Part shown: piece after piece, positions 14,575 through 25,213 of the stretch | Position numbering within the stretch: the first letter of the stretch is position 1 | Layout: each line of letters opens with the position of its first letter | From: Croceibacterium_A sp035626815 | Lineage (GTDB): Bacteria; Pseudomonadota; Alphaproteobacteria; Sphingomonadales; Sphingomonadaceae | NCBI GenBank assembly: GCA_035626815.1 | Contig: DASPMY010000057.1 | Location: forward strand, 1-64,000 | Length of the DNA: 64,000 bases | Reading direction: 5' to 3' | The notes under the pieces: model-generated | Told to the model about the DNA's origin: nothing | The model's database searches: none | What the model saw: only the letters and a program-made list of their open reading frames with translations | Program-made: the position numbers and the translations under genes

Positions 14575-16535
14575 AGCAGCTCCGCCCCCGCGAGAATCTG
14601 CGCGCTGCTCGCTTCGACCTCGCCGGCGATCGGCTCGGCCCGCCCGCCCAGCACCGTCGCCAGGAAGTTCTCGGCGATCGCGTTGAAGGCTATCCGGTTG
14701 GTCGGCTTGGCGAAGCCGTGGCCTTCGTCGGGGAACACCACGTACGTCACCGGGATGCCGGCGGCCTTCATCGCGTCGACGATCTGGTCGCTCTCGGACT
14801 GCTTGACGCGCGGGTCGTTGGCGCCCTGGCCGATCAGCAGCGGGCGGCAGATGCGGTCGGCCTTGTGCAGCGGGCTGCGCTCGACCAGCAGCGCCTTGCC
14901 TTCGGGCGTCTCGGGGTTGCCCATGCGCTGGTGGAACTGCTTGACCATCGGCTCCCAATACGGCGGGATCGTCTCGAGCAGGGTCTCGAGGTTGCTCGGC
15001 CCGACGATGTCGACGCCGCAGGCGAAGACCTCCGGCGTGAAGGCGAGCCCGGCGAGCGTCGCGTACCCGCCGTAGCTGCCGCCCATGATGGCGATGCGCT
15101 CGCGCTCGGCGATGCCTTGCGCCACCGCCCATTCGACCGCGTCGATCAGGTCGTCGTGCATCGCCGCGCCCCATTCGAGGTTGGCGGCGTTGACGAACGC
15201 CTTGCCGAACCCGGTTGAGCCGCGGAAGTTGACCGAGAGCACCGCGTAGCCGCGATTGGCGAGCCACTGGTGGGCCGGGTTGAAATGGTAGCCGTCGCGC
15301 GCCCACGGGCCGCCGTGGACGAACAGCACCAGCGGCACCGGCGCCTCCGGCACGCCGCGCCCTTGCGGGTCGCTGGCGGGCGGCAGCGTCAGGTAGCTGA
15401 CCAGGGTGAGGCCGTCGCGCGCCGGGATCTCGCGCGGGTGCATCGGCTGCAGCGGCGCGCCTTCGAGCTCCGGGCGAGTGACGTAGAGCTCGGTCAGCGT
15501 GCGCGACGGACGGTCGTAGAGGTAGGCGCGCGCCGGCGCGACCAGCGGGTCGTTGCCGATCACCCAGCGGGTGTCGTCGTCGGTCCGCGAGACGACGAAG
15601 AACTCGCCCGGCAGCTGGCTGCCGAGCCAGTCGAGCGAGGACTTGATGCCGGGGTCGAGCGCGACCCACTCGGTCTTGAGGTAGTTGACCGACCAGGCCT
15701 CGACCACGCCGGTCAGCGGATGGCGCATCGTGCCGCCGATGTCGGCCTGGGCGTCCTCGGCGATCAGCCGCTTCTCGCCGGTCGCGGTGTCCTGCGCCAG
15801 CAGCGCGGCGGTGTCGCGCCCGCGGCTGTCGTACCAGTACAGCGTGCGCCCGTCGGCGGTGAACCCGGCGACGTGGGTGGTCAGCGAATCCTCGAGCCCG
15901 GTGCTCTCGCTCGGCGTCCCGGCGACCTGGCCGTCCTCGATGGCGAACATGTCGGTGCCGCCGTCGGCGTTCTGCCGCAGCGCGTAGCGCAGCGTCAGGC
16001 TGTCGTCGGGCAGGTAGCCGACGTAGCCTGCGTCGTTCTGCATCACCAGCGTCAGCTCGCCGGTGACGAGGTCGAGCAGGTGGACGTCGTGGTGGCGCGG
16101 GTCGCGGTGGTTGAGGCCGACGAGGATCTTGTCCCTGACCTGGTGCGAGCTGCCCATCAGCCGCACGCGGGTGTTCTCGAACGGGGTCAGGCAGCGCTCC
16201 GCGCCGCTGGCGAGCTGGACCTGGTAGGCGAGGTAGTTCTCGTCGCCGGCCTTGTCCTGGATGTACAGCAGGCTCCGCGAGTCCGGGGCGAAGAAGTACG
16301 CCGGGATCGGGCGGTCGGTCGAATGGGTCATCTGCCGCGCGGCGGCGGGATCGCTCGCCGGGGCGAGCCACACGTTCATCACCCCGTCGTGCGGCGCCAG
16401 CCACGCGAGCCACTGGCCGTCGGGGCTGATCTGCCCGCCCGAGCGGGTCGGGTTGCCGAACAGCGCCTCGCGCGGGATCAGCGGAATCCCGGCGGTGCGC
16501 TCGGCGGCGGTCGGCAGGGTGGCGAGGTCGGTCAT
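14571..16535 (-). CDS. S9 family prolyl oligopeptidase / acylaminoacyl-peptidase
   Basis: A 654-residue serine peptidase. An N-terminal seven-bladed-propeller-like region (repeated patterns such as FFAPDSRSLLYIQDKAGDE and FTADGRTLYWYDSRG) covers roughly residues 40-360. The alpha/beta-hydrolase domain has the nucleophile elbow GGSYGGY (Ser about 487), GANDPRV (Asp about 574) and DEGHGF (His about 606). No signal peptide is seen, so it is probably cytosolic. The substrate range cannot be told from sequence. An AT-rich inverted repeat lies 17 bases upstream of its start and may be an operator. Confidence 0.93.
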   Translation of the reverse strand: MTDLATLPTAAERTAGIPLIPREALFGNPTRSGGQISPDGQWLAWLAPHDGVMNVWLAPASDPAAARQMTHSTDRPIPAYFFAPDSRSLLYIQDKAGDENYLAYQVQLASGAERCLTPFENTRVRLMGSSHQVRDKILVGLNHRDPRHHDVHLLDLVTGELTLVMQNDAGYVGYLPDDSLTLRYALRQNADGGTDMFAIEDGQVAGTPSESTGLEDSLTTHVAGFTADGRTLYWYDSRGRDTAALLAQDTATGEKRLIAEDAQADIGGTMRHPLTGVVEAWSVNYLKTEWVALDPGIKSSLDWLGSQLPGEFFVVSRTDDDTRWVIGNDPLVAPARAYLYDRPSRTLTELYVTRPELEGAPLQPMHPREIPARDGLTLVSYLTLPPASDPQGRGVPEAPVPLVLFVHGGPWARDGYHFNPAHQWLANRGYAVLSVNFRGSTGFGKAFVNAANLEWGAAMHDDLIDAVEWAVAQGIAERERIAIMGGSYGGYATLAGLAFTPEVFACGVDIVGPSNLETLLETIPPYWEPMVKQFHQRMGNPETPEGKALLVERSPLHKADRICRPLLIGQGANDPRVKQSESDQIVDAMKAAGIPVTYVVFPDEGHGFAKPTNRIAFNAIAENFLATVLGGRAEPIAGEVEASSAQILAGAELL

Positions 16536-16552
16536 CGGGGAATCCTTCGAGC

Positions 16553-16572
16553 TGTATTAGAGATATAATACA
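16553..16572 (-). promoter_or_regulatory. AT-rich inverted repeat, candidate operator of the S9 peptidase gene
   Basis: TGTATTA (16553-16559) and TAATACA (16566-16572) are perfect complements around GAGATA. The A/T richness is exceptional for this window. The repeat lies 18-37 bases upstream of the S9 start codon at 16535, where a repressor would block the promoter. The arm sequence recalls GntR/YtrA-type operators, but that is only a resemblance. Confidence 0.6.
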
Positions 16573-16617
16573 CCAACCGGCGGCCAGACGCAATCCGGCT
16601 GTCCTTCGCGGCCGCGG

Positions 16618-17238
<621 letters not shown>

Positions 17239-17299
17239 CCCCTCCGCTTGACCAGACTGGGCCCCGGCCAGTAGCAGCCCGGCGGCGGAAAGGAACACC

Positions 17300-17617
17300 A
17301 TGCCCAAGCTGATCGTCACAACCCGCTCCGGCGAGACCCGCGAGGTCGAGGCGCAGCCCGGCCTGACGGTGATGGAGGCGATCCGCGACAACGGCTTCGA
17401 CGAGCTGCTGGCGCTGTGCGGCGGGTGCTGCAGCTGCGCGACCTGCCACGTCCACGTCGACCCCGAGTTCGCCGCGCTGCTGCCGGCGATGACCGGCGAC
17501 GAGGACGACCTGCTCGATTCGAGCGACGACCGCGACGCCGACTCGCGGCTGTCGTGCCAGATCCCGTTCACCGCCGATCTCGACGGCCTCAGGGTGCGGA
17601 TCGCCGAGGAAGACTGA
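17300..17617 (+). CDS. 2Fe-2S ferredoxin, adrenodoxin type
   Basis: A 105-residue electron carrier. Cluster ligands are Cys40, Cys46, Cys49 (C-x5-C-x2-C) and Cys86, the vertebrate/adrenodoxin spacing. Extra cysteines at 43 and 44 are present. MPKLIVTTRSGETREVEAQPG is the usual N-terminal beta-hairpin. GGAAAGG lies upstream of the ATG. Partners are often cytochrome P450 or other oxygenases, none of which is in the window. A role in iron-sulfur assembly is also possible for this class. Confidence 0.92.
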   Translation: MPKLIVTTRSGETREVEAQPGLTVMEAIRDNGFDELLALCGGCCSCATCHVHVDPEFAALLPAMTGDEDDLLDSSDDRDADSRLSCQIPFTADLDGLRVRIAEED

Positions 17618-17681
17618 TTTCATCCGCAACAAGCGCATTTGCATTGCCTCGCGCCCGCGACCTCGCTTTAACCCGGCGCCT

Positions 17682-18677
17682 ATGACGGCCCCCAACGCCC
17701 TTCCCGGCACGCTCGACCTGATCGGCAACACCCCGCTGGTGCTGCTCCAGGGCCCGAGCGAGGCGGCCGGCTGCGAGATCTGGGGCAAGTGCGAGTTCGC
17801 CAATCCCGGCGCCTCGGTGAAGGACCGGGCGGCGCTGTGGATCATCCGCGACGCCGAGGCGAAAGGCGAGCTCAGGCCCGGCGGCACGATCGTCGAGGGC
17901 ACCGCCGGCAACACCGGCATCGGCCTGGCGCTGGTCGCCAACGCGCTCGGCTACCACACCATCATCGTCATGCCCGACAACCAGTCGCACGAGAAGATGG
18001 ACACGCTGCGCGCGCTCGGCGCCGAGCTGGTGCTGGTGCCGCCGACCAAGTTCTCCAACCCGGGCCATTTCGTCCACACCTCGCGCCGGCTGGCCGAAGA
18101 GACCGAGGGCGCGGTGTGGGCCAACCAGTTCGACAACATCGCCAACCGCCGCGCGCACATCGAGGGCACCGCGCCCGAGATCTGGCGGCAGATGGACGGG
18201 CGGATCGACGGCTTCACTTGCGCGGTCGGCACCGGCGGCACGCTCGCCGGCGTCGGCCTCGGCCTCAAGGAATTCGACGACGACGTGTGCATCGCGCTGA
18301 CCGACCCTTACGGCGCGGCGCTGTACAACTACTACGCCCACGGCGAGCTGCGCGCCGAGGGCAGCTCGGTCGCCGAGGGCATCGGCCAGGGGCGGATCAC
18401 CGCCAATCTCGAAGGCGCGCCGATCGACACCCAGTTCCGCATCTCCGACGAGGAAGGGCTCGAGTGGGTCGCGCGCCTGCTCAAGGAGGAAGGGCTGTGC
18501 CTCGGCCTGTCGTCGGGCATCAACGTCGCCGGCGCGGTGGCGCTGGGCCGGCAGCTCGGGCCGGACAAGCGGATCGCGACGATCCTCGCCGACACCGGCT
18601 TTCGCTACCTCTCCTCGCTGTTCGACCGCGGCTGGCTCGAAGCCAAGGGGCTGCCGGTTTTCGACTGGCTGCGTTAA
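17682..18677 (+). CDS. cysK: Cysteine synthase A (O-acetylserine sulfhydrylase)
   Basis: A 331-residue PLP enzyme that makes cysteine from O-acetylserine and sulfide. The PLP lysine is Lys47 in NPGASVKDRAA. EGTAGNTGIGLA is the substrate loop, and GTGGTLAGVG binds the PLP phosphate. The sequence is closer to the longer CysK subgroup with PPTKFSNPGHF than to E. coli CysK. It uses sulfide made by the cys operon at 52049-56138. A 64-base gap separates it from the ferredoxin gene. Confidence 0.94.
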   Translation: MTAPNALPGTLDLIGNTPLVLLQGPSEAAGCEIWGKCEFANPGASVKDRAALWIIRDAEAKGELRPGGTIVEGTAGNTGIGLALVANALGYHTIIVMPDNQSHEKMDTLRALGAELVLVPPTKFSNPGHFVHTSRRLAEETEGAVWANQFDNIANRRAHIEGTAPEIWRQMDGRIDGFTCAVGTGGTLAGVGLGLKEFDDDVCIALTDPYGAALYNYYAHGELRAEGSSVAEGIGQGRITANLEGAPIDTQFRISDEEGLEWVARLLKEEGLCLGLSSGINVAGAVALGRQLGPDKRIATILADTGFRYLSSLFDRGWLEAKGLPVFDWLR

Positions 18678-18701
18678 TCGAGCGCCGCTAGAGTGCCGGC
18701 G

Positions 18702-19052
18702 ATGGCACTCAATCCGGTCGATCTCCTGCGCAAGGCGCCGCGCGAGCCTGAGGACGAGCCGCCGCGCGCCCCGCTCGCCGGCACCCGCAGCCAGTCGATG
18801 CAGCGGCTGCAGGTCGGGCTGTTCGGGCTCGGGGCGATGATCCTGCTGGTCGGCCTGGCCAACGTGATCATGACCAACGCCCAGCAGAACCAGGCGCGCG
18901 TGGTGCCCGAGGCGGCGCCGACGGTGGCGACCGAGGCGGCCGAGGGTCCGCCGAGCGATCCGCTGGCCGACGCCGGGGTGGTCCCCGACCTGCCGGCCGC
19001 CGAGCCGCAAGCCGCGGCGTCGCCGCCGCCGGCGACCGGCGATGCGCCCTAG
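18702..19052 (+). CDS. Small single-pass membrane protein, unknown function
   Basis: 116 residues from ATG 18702 (MALNPVDLLRK); an upstream in-frame ATG at 18693 adds three residues. The N-terminal 35 residues are charged and Pro-rich. One transmembrane helix follows (LQVGLFGLGAMILLVGLANV), then an Ala/Pro-rich tail. The next gene starts inside its last codons (11-base overlap), so the two are coupled. I do not recognise a characterised family. It lies 25 bases after cysK. Confidence 0.75.
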   Translation: MALNPVDLLRKAPREPEDEPPRAPLAGTRSQSMQRLQVGLFGLGAMILLVGLANVIMTNAQQNQARVVPEAAPTVATEAAEGPPSDPLADAGVVPDLPAAEPQAAASPPPATGDAP

Positions 19053-19818
19053 CCTGTGGCTCGCCGCGGCGCTGCTGCCGCTGGCGAGCGCGTGCCAGGC
19101 GCGCGAGGCCGAGGCGCCCCAGCGGCCGGAGCTGCCGGCCCTCGGGCTGATGGGCACGATCCCGATCTACTGGGGCGAGGCCGACGCGTTCGGCGACGTG
19201 CTCAACGGCCGCAACAGCGTGCACTGGGCGCGCGCGCAGCTCGAGCGCAGCTACCGCCTCGAGCCGCTCGACACGCTGGACGCGGCCAGCCTGGCCCCGC
19301 TCGATTTCCTGCTGCTGGCGCAGCCGCGCGCGCTCACCCCGGCCGAGAACGTCGCGCTCGACGAGTGGGTCCGCCAGGGGGGCCGCGTGCTGCTGTTCGC
19401 CGACCCGATGCTCACCGGCAACTCGCGCTTCGCCATCGGCGACCGGCGGCGGCCGCAGGACGTGGTCCTGCTGTCGCCGATCCTGAGCCACTGGGGCCTG
19501 CGGCTCGAGTTCGACGTCGAGCGGCCCGAAGGCGTGGCGCTGCTCGATGCGGGCGGCGCCCGGCTTCCGGTCAACCGGCCCGGGCGGCTGGCGGCGGATT
19601 CCGCAGCGGACGATTGCGCGATCGACGCCGAGGCGGTGCTGGCGCGGTGCCGGATCGGCGAGGGCGAGGCGCTGGTCATCGCCGACGCCGCGCTGCTCGA
19701 CTTGTACCAGCCGCACCCCGGGTCGGCAGCGGCGCTGGCGTGGCTGACGCGGGAAGGATTCGCCGAAAGTGGGGAAATCGCGGGAAGGGCACCCGCCGGC
19801 GGCACCGTGCGGCATTGA
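19042..19818 (+). CDS. GldG-like lipoprotein, unknown function
   Basis: 258 residues. A lipoprotein signal ends LASAC, with Cys about residue 18. The body has GTIPIYWGEADAFGDVL, then FLLLAQPRALTPAENVALDEWVRQGGRVLLFADP, which resembles the periplasmic GldG / DUF4350 type fold that reads like an inactive glutamine-amidotransferase-like domain. The stretch LRLEFDVERPEGVALLD continues that pattern. It is probably anchored in the periplasm and partnered with the membrane protein whose gene it overlaps. No catalytic motif is seen. The dcw cluster begins 284 bases downstream. Confidence 0.8.
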   Translation: MRPSLWLAAALLPLASACQAREAEAPQRPELPALGLMGTIPIYWGEADAFGDVLNGRNSVHWARAQLERSYRLEPLDTLDAASLAPLDFLLLAQPRALTPAENVALDEWVRQGGRVLLFADPMLTGNSRFAIGDRRRPQDVVLLSPILSHWGLRLEFDVERPEGVALLDAGGARLPVNRPGRLAADSAADDCAIDAEAVLARCRIGEGEALVIADAALLDLYQPHPGSAAALAWLTREGFAESGEIAGRAPAGGTVRH

Positions 19819-19917
19819 TTCAAGGGGTTGGGCAGCGACTCATCGGCCTTGGGGCTCGAAGCGGACCGAACTGGACTGGCTAACGCGTCTGCAAATACAG
19901 CGAAAAAAATCGCTCCT

Positions 19918-19961
19918 GCCCACAAAATCCCGCACTTTCCCCTTTCCTCCCGCACAAGCCC
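19918..19961 (-). promoter_or_regulatory. Candidate MraZ operator: five CCC units at 10-bp spacing
   Basis: GCCC or TCCC occurs at 19918, 19928, 19938, 19948 and 19958, exactly 10 bases apart, about 140-185 bases upstream of mraZ. E. coli MraZ binds direct TGGGN repeats with 5-base spacers, which is the same 10-bp period. Here the GGG reads on the minus strand. The remaining 19819-20102 interval shows a GAGTC (GANTC) site at 19974-19978 and no gene. Confidence 0.65.
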
Positions 19962-20001
19962 GCGTTAGATAGCGAGTCCATCGGACAAGCCGCCCGTTTC
20001 G

Positions 20002-20018
20002 CATCCCGTGATGGGATG
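20002..20018 (+). promoter_or_regulatory. Inverted repeat in the mraZ leader
   Basis: CATCCC (20002-20007) and GGGATG (20013-20018) pair around GTGAT, about 85 bases before the mraZ GTG. It may be a leader hairpin or another protein-binding site. No U-run follows. Confidence 0.35.
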
Positions 20019-20102
20019 ACGGTCCGCGCCATCGCGCGCGCCCGAACGGAGAAGGCGTGCTGGCCGCGAGGTTGGGATCGAGCGTCGGGGGTTGAGGGGC
20101 AA

Positions 20103-20600
20103 GTGGCAGGGCCGGGGGCATCGGGTTACAGCGGACAGGGCTTTTCGCCCCGCGGCGAGAAGGGCCGCTATGTCCTGCCGCCCGCCTTCCGCAACGCCAT
20201 CGCCCCCACCTCCGCCGACGAGCGCGTGCTGTGCGTCGCCAAGCATGACCGGTGGAACTGCCTGACCGGCTTCGGCCTCGGCCGCAAGGCCACCTTCGAA
20301 GCCCAGCTCGATCGCGAGCAGGAGAGCGCGCTGCGTCTCGGTCGCGAGTTCGACCGCGAGCTGCGCTCGATCCAGCTGTGGTCGTTCAGCGAGCTGTCGT
20401 TCGATGCCAGCGGCCGGTTCAGCCTGCCCGACCACCTGGCCGAGCTGGCCTCGATCGACGAGGGCATCTGCTTCCTCGGCGGCGGCCAGTTCTTCACCCT
20501 GTGGGCGCCGAAGCAGCTCTACGCGATGGACCAGGCGTGGGCCGGCCAGCAGGCGCTGTGCCGCAAGCTCGAGGCCGACGCGAAGGGCAAGCGCAAGTGA
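20103..20600 (+). CDS. mraZ: Division/cell wall cluster transcriptional repressor MraZ
   Basis: I choose GTG 20103 as the start because a GAGGGG ribosome site lies about 5 bases upstream. The product is 165 residues. An open frame from 20016 has no homologous N-terminus. Two SpoVT/AbrB-like halves are visible: SPRGEKGRYVLPPAFRNAI and FDASGRFSLPDHLAELA. The alphaproteobacterial signature KHDRWNCLTGFGL is present. MraZ forms ring-shaped oligomers and represses the dcw promoter. Its stop overlaps the rsmH GTG by 4 bases. Confidence 0.93.
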   Translation: MAGPGASGYSGQGFSPRGEKGRYVLPPAFRNAIAPTSADERVLCVAKHDRWNCLTGFGLGRKATFEAQLDREQESALRLGREFDRELRSIQLWSFSELSFDASGRFSLPDHLAELASIDEGICFLGGGQFFTLWAPKQLYAMDQAWAGQQALCRKLEADAKGKRK

Positions 20601-21538
20601 CGCCGCGGCACGATCCCGTCCTGCTCGACGAAGTGATCGAGGCGCTCGCGCCGCAGCCCGGCGACGTCATCGTCGACGCGACCTTCGGCGCGGGCGGCTA
20701 CACCCGCGCGCTGCTCGACGCCGGCGCCACCGTCCACGCCTTCGACCGCGACCCCGACGCGATCGCCGCGGGCGCCGGCTTCCCCGAAGCCGGCGAGCAG
20801 CCGCCGCGTCTCGTGCTCCACCCGCGACGCTTTTCGGAAATGGTCGCGGCGCTCGCCGAAGCCGGGGTCGCGCAAGTCGATGGCGTGGCCATGGACATCG
20901 GCGTCTCGTCGATGCAGCTCGACCAGGCCGAGCGCGGCTTCGCGTTCTCGGCCGACGGCCCGCTCGACATGACGATGAGCCGCTCGGGCCCGACGGCGGC
21001 CGATTTCCTCAACGACGCGCCCGAGACGGAGATCGCCGACGTACTGTGGCGCTACGGCGAGGAGCGGCAGAGCCGCCGCGTCGCCCGCGCGATCGTCGCC
21101 GCGCGGCCCCTGGCGACGACCGGCGAGCTGGCCCGGGTCGTGCGCAAGGCGCTCGGCTACCGCCCCGGCGCGCCGAAGGACCCGGCGACGCGCAGCTTCC
21201 AGGCGATCCGCATCCACGTGAACGGCGAGCTCGACGAGCTCGAGGCCGGCTTGCGCGCCGCCGAGCGGGTGCTGCGCTCGGGCGGGCGGCTGGCGGTGGT
21301 CAGCTTCCACAGCCTCGAGGACCGCATCGTCAAACGTTTCCTACGCGAGGCCGCCGGGGCAAACACCGGGACCTCGCGCCACCTTCCGGCCACGGCCGCG
21401 GGCCCGGCGCCGGCGTTCGAGCGGCTGTCGAAGGCCATCCGCCCGTCGGACGCCGAGACTTCGCGCAATCCGCGCGCGCGCTCGGCCACGCTGCGCGCCG
21501 CCGTGCGCACCTCGGCGCCGGCGAGGGAGGCCGCATGA
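20597..21538 (+). CDS. rsmH: 16S rRNA (cytosine(1402)-N(4))-methyltransferase
   Basis: 313 residues from GTG 20597, which overlaps the mraZ stop. It methylates N4 of C1402 in the decoding centre of 16S rRNA. The SAM-binding motif is VDATFGAGGYTRALL. MDIGVSSMQLD and GFAFSADGPLDMTM are RsmH signatures, and the helical insertion and VVSFHSLEDRIVKRF near the C-terminus complete the family. It is second in the dcw operon. Confidence 0.96.
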   Translation: MTPRHDPVLLDEVIEALAPQPGDVIVDATFGAGGYTRALLDAGATVHAFDRDPDAIAAGAGFPEAGEQPPRLVLHPRRFSEMVAALAEAGVAQVDGVAMDIGVSSMQLDQAERGFAFSADGPLDMTMSRSGPTAADFLNDAPETEIADVLWRYGEERQSRRVARAIVAARPLATTGELARVVRKALGYRPGAPKDPATRSFQAIRIHVNGELDELEAGLRAAERVLRSGGRLAVVSFHSLEDRIVKRFLREAAGANTGTSRHLPATAAGPAPAFERLSKAIRPSDAETSRNPRARSATLRAAVRTSAPAREAA

Positions 21539-22038
21539 TGCCGCACAGCCGCATTCGCCGCATCGGCTGGATCGCCGCGCTGGCGACGTGCACCGCGCTC
21601 TACCTGATGCTGCACCTGAAAGTGCACGCGGTGACCAGCGAAGTGGTCCGCGCCGAGCGCCAGATCGTCGCGCTCGAGCAGCAGAAGCTGCTGCTCGAGA
21701 CCGAGTTCGAGACCCGCGCCAACCAGCTTCAGCTGGCGGCGTGGAACAACGTCGATTTCGGCTACACCGCGCCGAGCGCGGCGCAGTTCCTCGAGAACGA
21801 GCGCCAGCTCGCCAGCTTCGGCACCGCGCGCGCTCCGGGCGCGCCGGAGCCGATCCGCGTGGCCGGCGGCGCGGGCGAGGCGCCCGAATATCCGCGGCTC
21901 GTCTCCCCGCTGACCGGCAAGCCGGTCGACCAGGCGCTGCTCGAGCCCGAGCGCGCGAGCGGCTTCGTCGCGCCCCGGCTGGCCGGCGGCGCCACGCGCA
22001 TCCCGCTCGGCGCGGTCGTCGCGAGCGCCGCCCGGTGA
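21535..22038 (+). CDS. ftsL: Cell division protein FtsL
   Basis: 167 residues (ATG 21535; ATG 21538 is equally possible). The assignment rests on position between rsmH and ftsI plus structure: a short basic N-terminus, one transmembrane helix (IGWIAALATCTALYLMLHL), then a heptad coiled coil (VVRAERQIVALEQQKLLLETEFETRAN). FtsL sequences are poorly conserved. The tail of about 90 residues after the coiled coil, rich in Ala/Pro, is longer than in E. coli FtsL. It would act with FtsB and FtsQ in the periplasm to activate FtsWI. Confidence 0.85.
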   Translation: MMPHSRIRRIGWIAALATCTALYLMLHLKVHAVTSEVVRAERQIVALEQQKLLLETEFETRANQLQLAAWNNVDFGYTAPSAAQFLENERQLASFGTARAPGAPEPIRVAGGAGEAPEYPRLVSPLTGKPVDQALLEPERASGFVAPRLAGGATRIPLGAVVASAAR

Positions 22039-23746
22039 ACGCGCTGGCGGTCCCCGCGCAGGCCTCCTCGGGCCGCATCCAGCTGGTCGACGTGCGCCGC
22101 CGCGCGCTGCTCGTCGCGCAGCTGCGCGTGCTGCTGATCGTCGCGGTGTTCCTCGCCATCGCCGCCGCCGCGCTGCTGCGGATCGCCTATCTCGGCGTGG
22201 TCCAGCCGGCGCGGAGCCAGCATTCGATGGCCGACGCGCTGCTGCCGCCGCGCGGCGAGATCACCGACCGCAACGGCGTGCCGCTGGCGCGCGCGTTCCC
22301 GGCCTATGCGCTGTGGTTCAACCCCGAGGCGATGGGCGACGACGGCACTCCGCTGGTGCGCCCGGCGCGCGCCGTGGCGGCCGAGCTCAAGGCGATCTTC
22401 CCCGACCTCGACGCGGCCGCGGTCGCCGGCCAGCTCGCCTCGGGCAAGGCCGGCTACTTGCGCCGCCGGGTGCTGCCGGAAGACGCCAACCGCGTGCTGG
22501 CGATCGGCGAGCTGGCGCTCGAGCTGCCGCGCGAGAGCGACCGCCACTATCCGCAAGGCTCGATGGCGGCGCACGTGCTCGGCTATGTCGAGGACGGCCA
22601 GGGCCATGTCGGCATGGAGGCCGCGCTGAACGAGCGGCTCAACGATCCGGCGCTGCGCAGCGAGCCGGTCGCGCTGTCGATCGACGCGCGCGTCCAGGGC
22701 GCGCTCGAGGACGAGCTCAGGCGCGGGATGCTCTCGGTCGACGCGGTCGGCGCCGCGGGCATCGTGCTCGACGTCGACACCGGCGAGGTCATGGCGCTCG
22801 CCTCGCTGCCCGAGTTCGACCCCAACAAGGTCGACGCCGACGGGCAGAAGCTGGTCTTCAACAAGGTCACCAACCAGGTCTACGAGCTCGGCTCGACGTT
22901 CAAGCCGCTGACCGTGGCCGCGGCGATCGACGCCGGCGTGATCACCGACTTGTCGCGCCGCTATCCGGCGACGCCGTTCCCGATCGGCGGGTTCACGATC
23001 AGCGACAGCCACCCGCTCGGCGCGTCGCTCAACGCTCCCGAAATCCTGATCCACTCGTCGAACGTCGGCACCGCGCATATCGTCGACGACATCGGCCCGG
23101 CGCGGATGAAGCGGGTGATGGCCGACCTCGGGTTCAACGAGCGGCCGTATATCGAGCTGCCGGCGCGCGGCTTCCCGATCTGGGCGAGCGGCGACTGGCC
23201 GCGGCTGCGGGCGATGACGGTCGGCTACGGCCACGGCATCGCGGTGACCCCGCTGCATCTCGCCAGCGCCTATGCGGCGATGGTCAACGGCGGCATCTGG
23301 CGCCCGGCGACGCTGCACAAGGTCGCGCCCGGCCATGCCAACCGCGGCCGGCGGGTGTTCAAGGCCAGCACCAGCGCGCGGATGAACCAGCTGCTGCGGA
23401 TGATCGCCGTCTACGGCACCGGGCGCAACGCCAACGCGCCGGGCTTCCGCGTCGGCGGCAAGACCGGCAGCGCCGAGAAGCCGGGCTCGGGCGGCTACAA
23501 CAAGACGTCGCTGGTCTCGACCTTCGCCGCCGCCTTCCCGATGGACCGGCCGCGCTATGTCGTGATCGTCATGTTCGACGAGCCCAAGGGCACGACGGCC
23601 AGCTCGTTCCAGCGCACCGCGGCGTGGAATGCGGCGCCGACGGTCGGCCGGCTGGTGCCGCGCATCGGGCCGCTGCTCGGGGTCTATCCCGACGAGACCC
23701 GCGACGTCGACCTGACCGACCTCAAGCCGCTCGTCGGGGACGACGG

Positions 23747-23750
<4 letters not shown>
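22035..23750 (+). CDS. ftsI: Peptidoglycan D,D-transpeptidase FtsI (PBP3)
   Basis: 571 residues from GTG 22035, overlapping the ftsL stop. One N-terminal transmembrane helix spans about residues 30-52. The dimerisation domain starts PPRGEITDRNGVPLA. The transpeptidase domain has the catalytic STFK (Ser287, Lys290), SSN (341-343) and KTG (476-478). It cross-links septal peptidoglycan and is the target of several beta-lactams. Its stop overlaps murE by 4 bases. Confidence 0.97.

Positions 23751-25209
<1,459 letters not shown>

Positions 25210-25213
<4 letters not shown>

Noticed and set aside
12312..15218. Plus-strand open frame of 968 codons
   Set aside because: It overlaps phoB, DUF47 and pit in another phase and is low-complexity Arg/Pro/Ala sequence.
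12877..16593. Long minus-strand open frame of about 1240 codons
   Set aside because: It covers the DUF47 and pit genes antisense and the S9 gene in a different phase. The true S9 frame has clear catalytic motifs.
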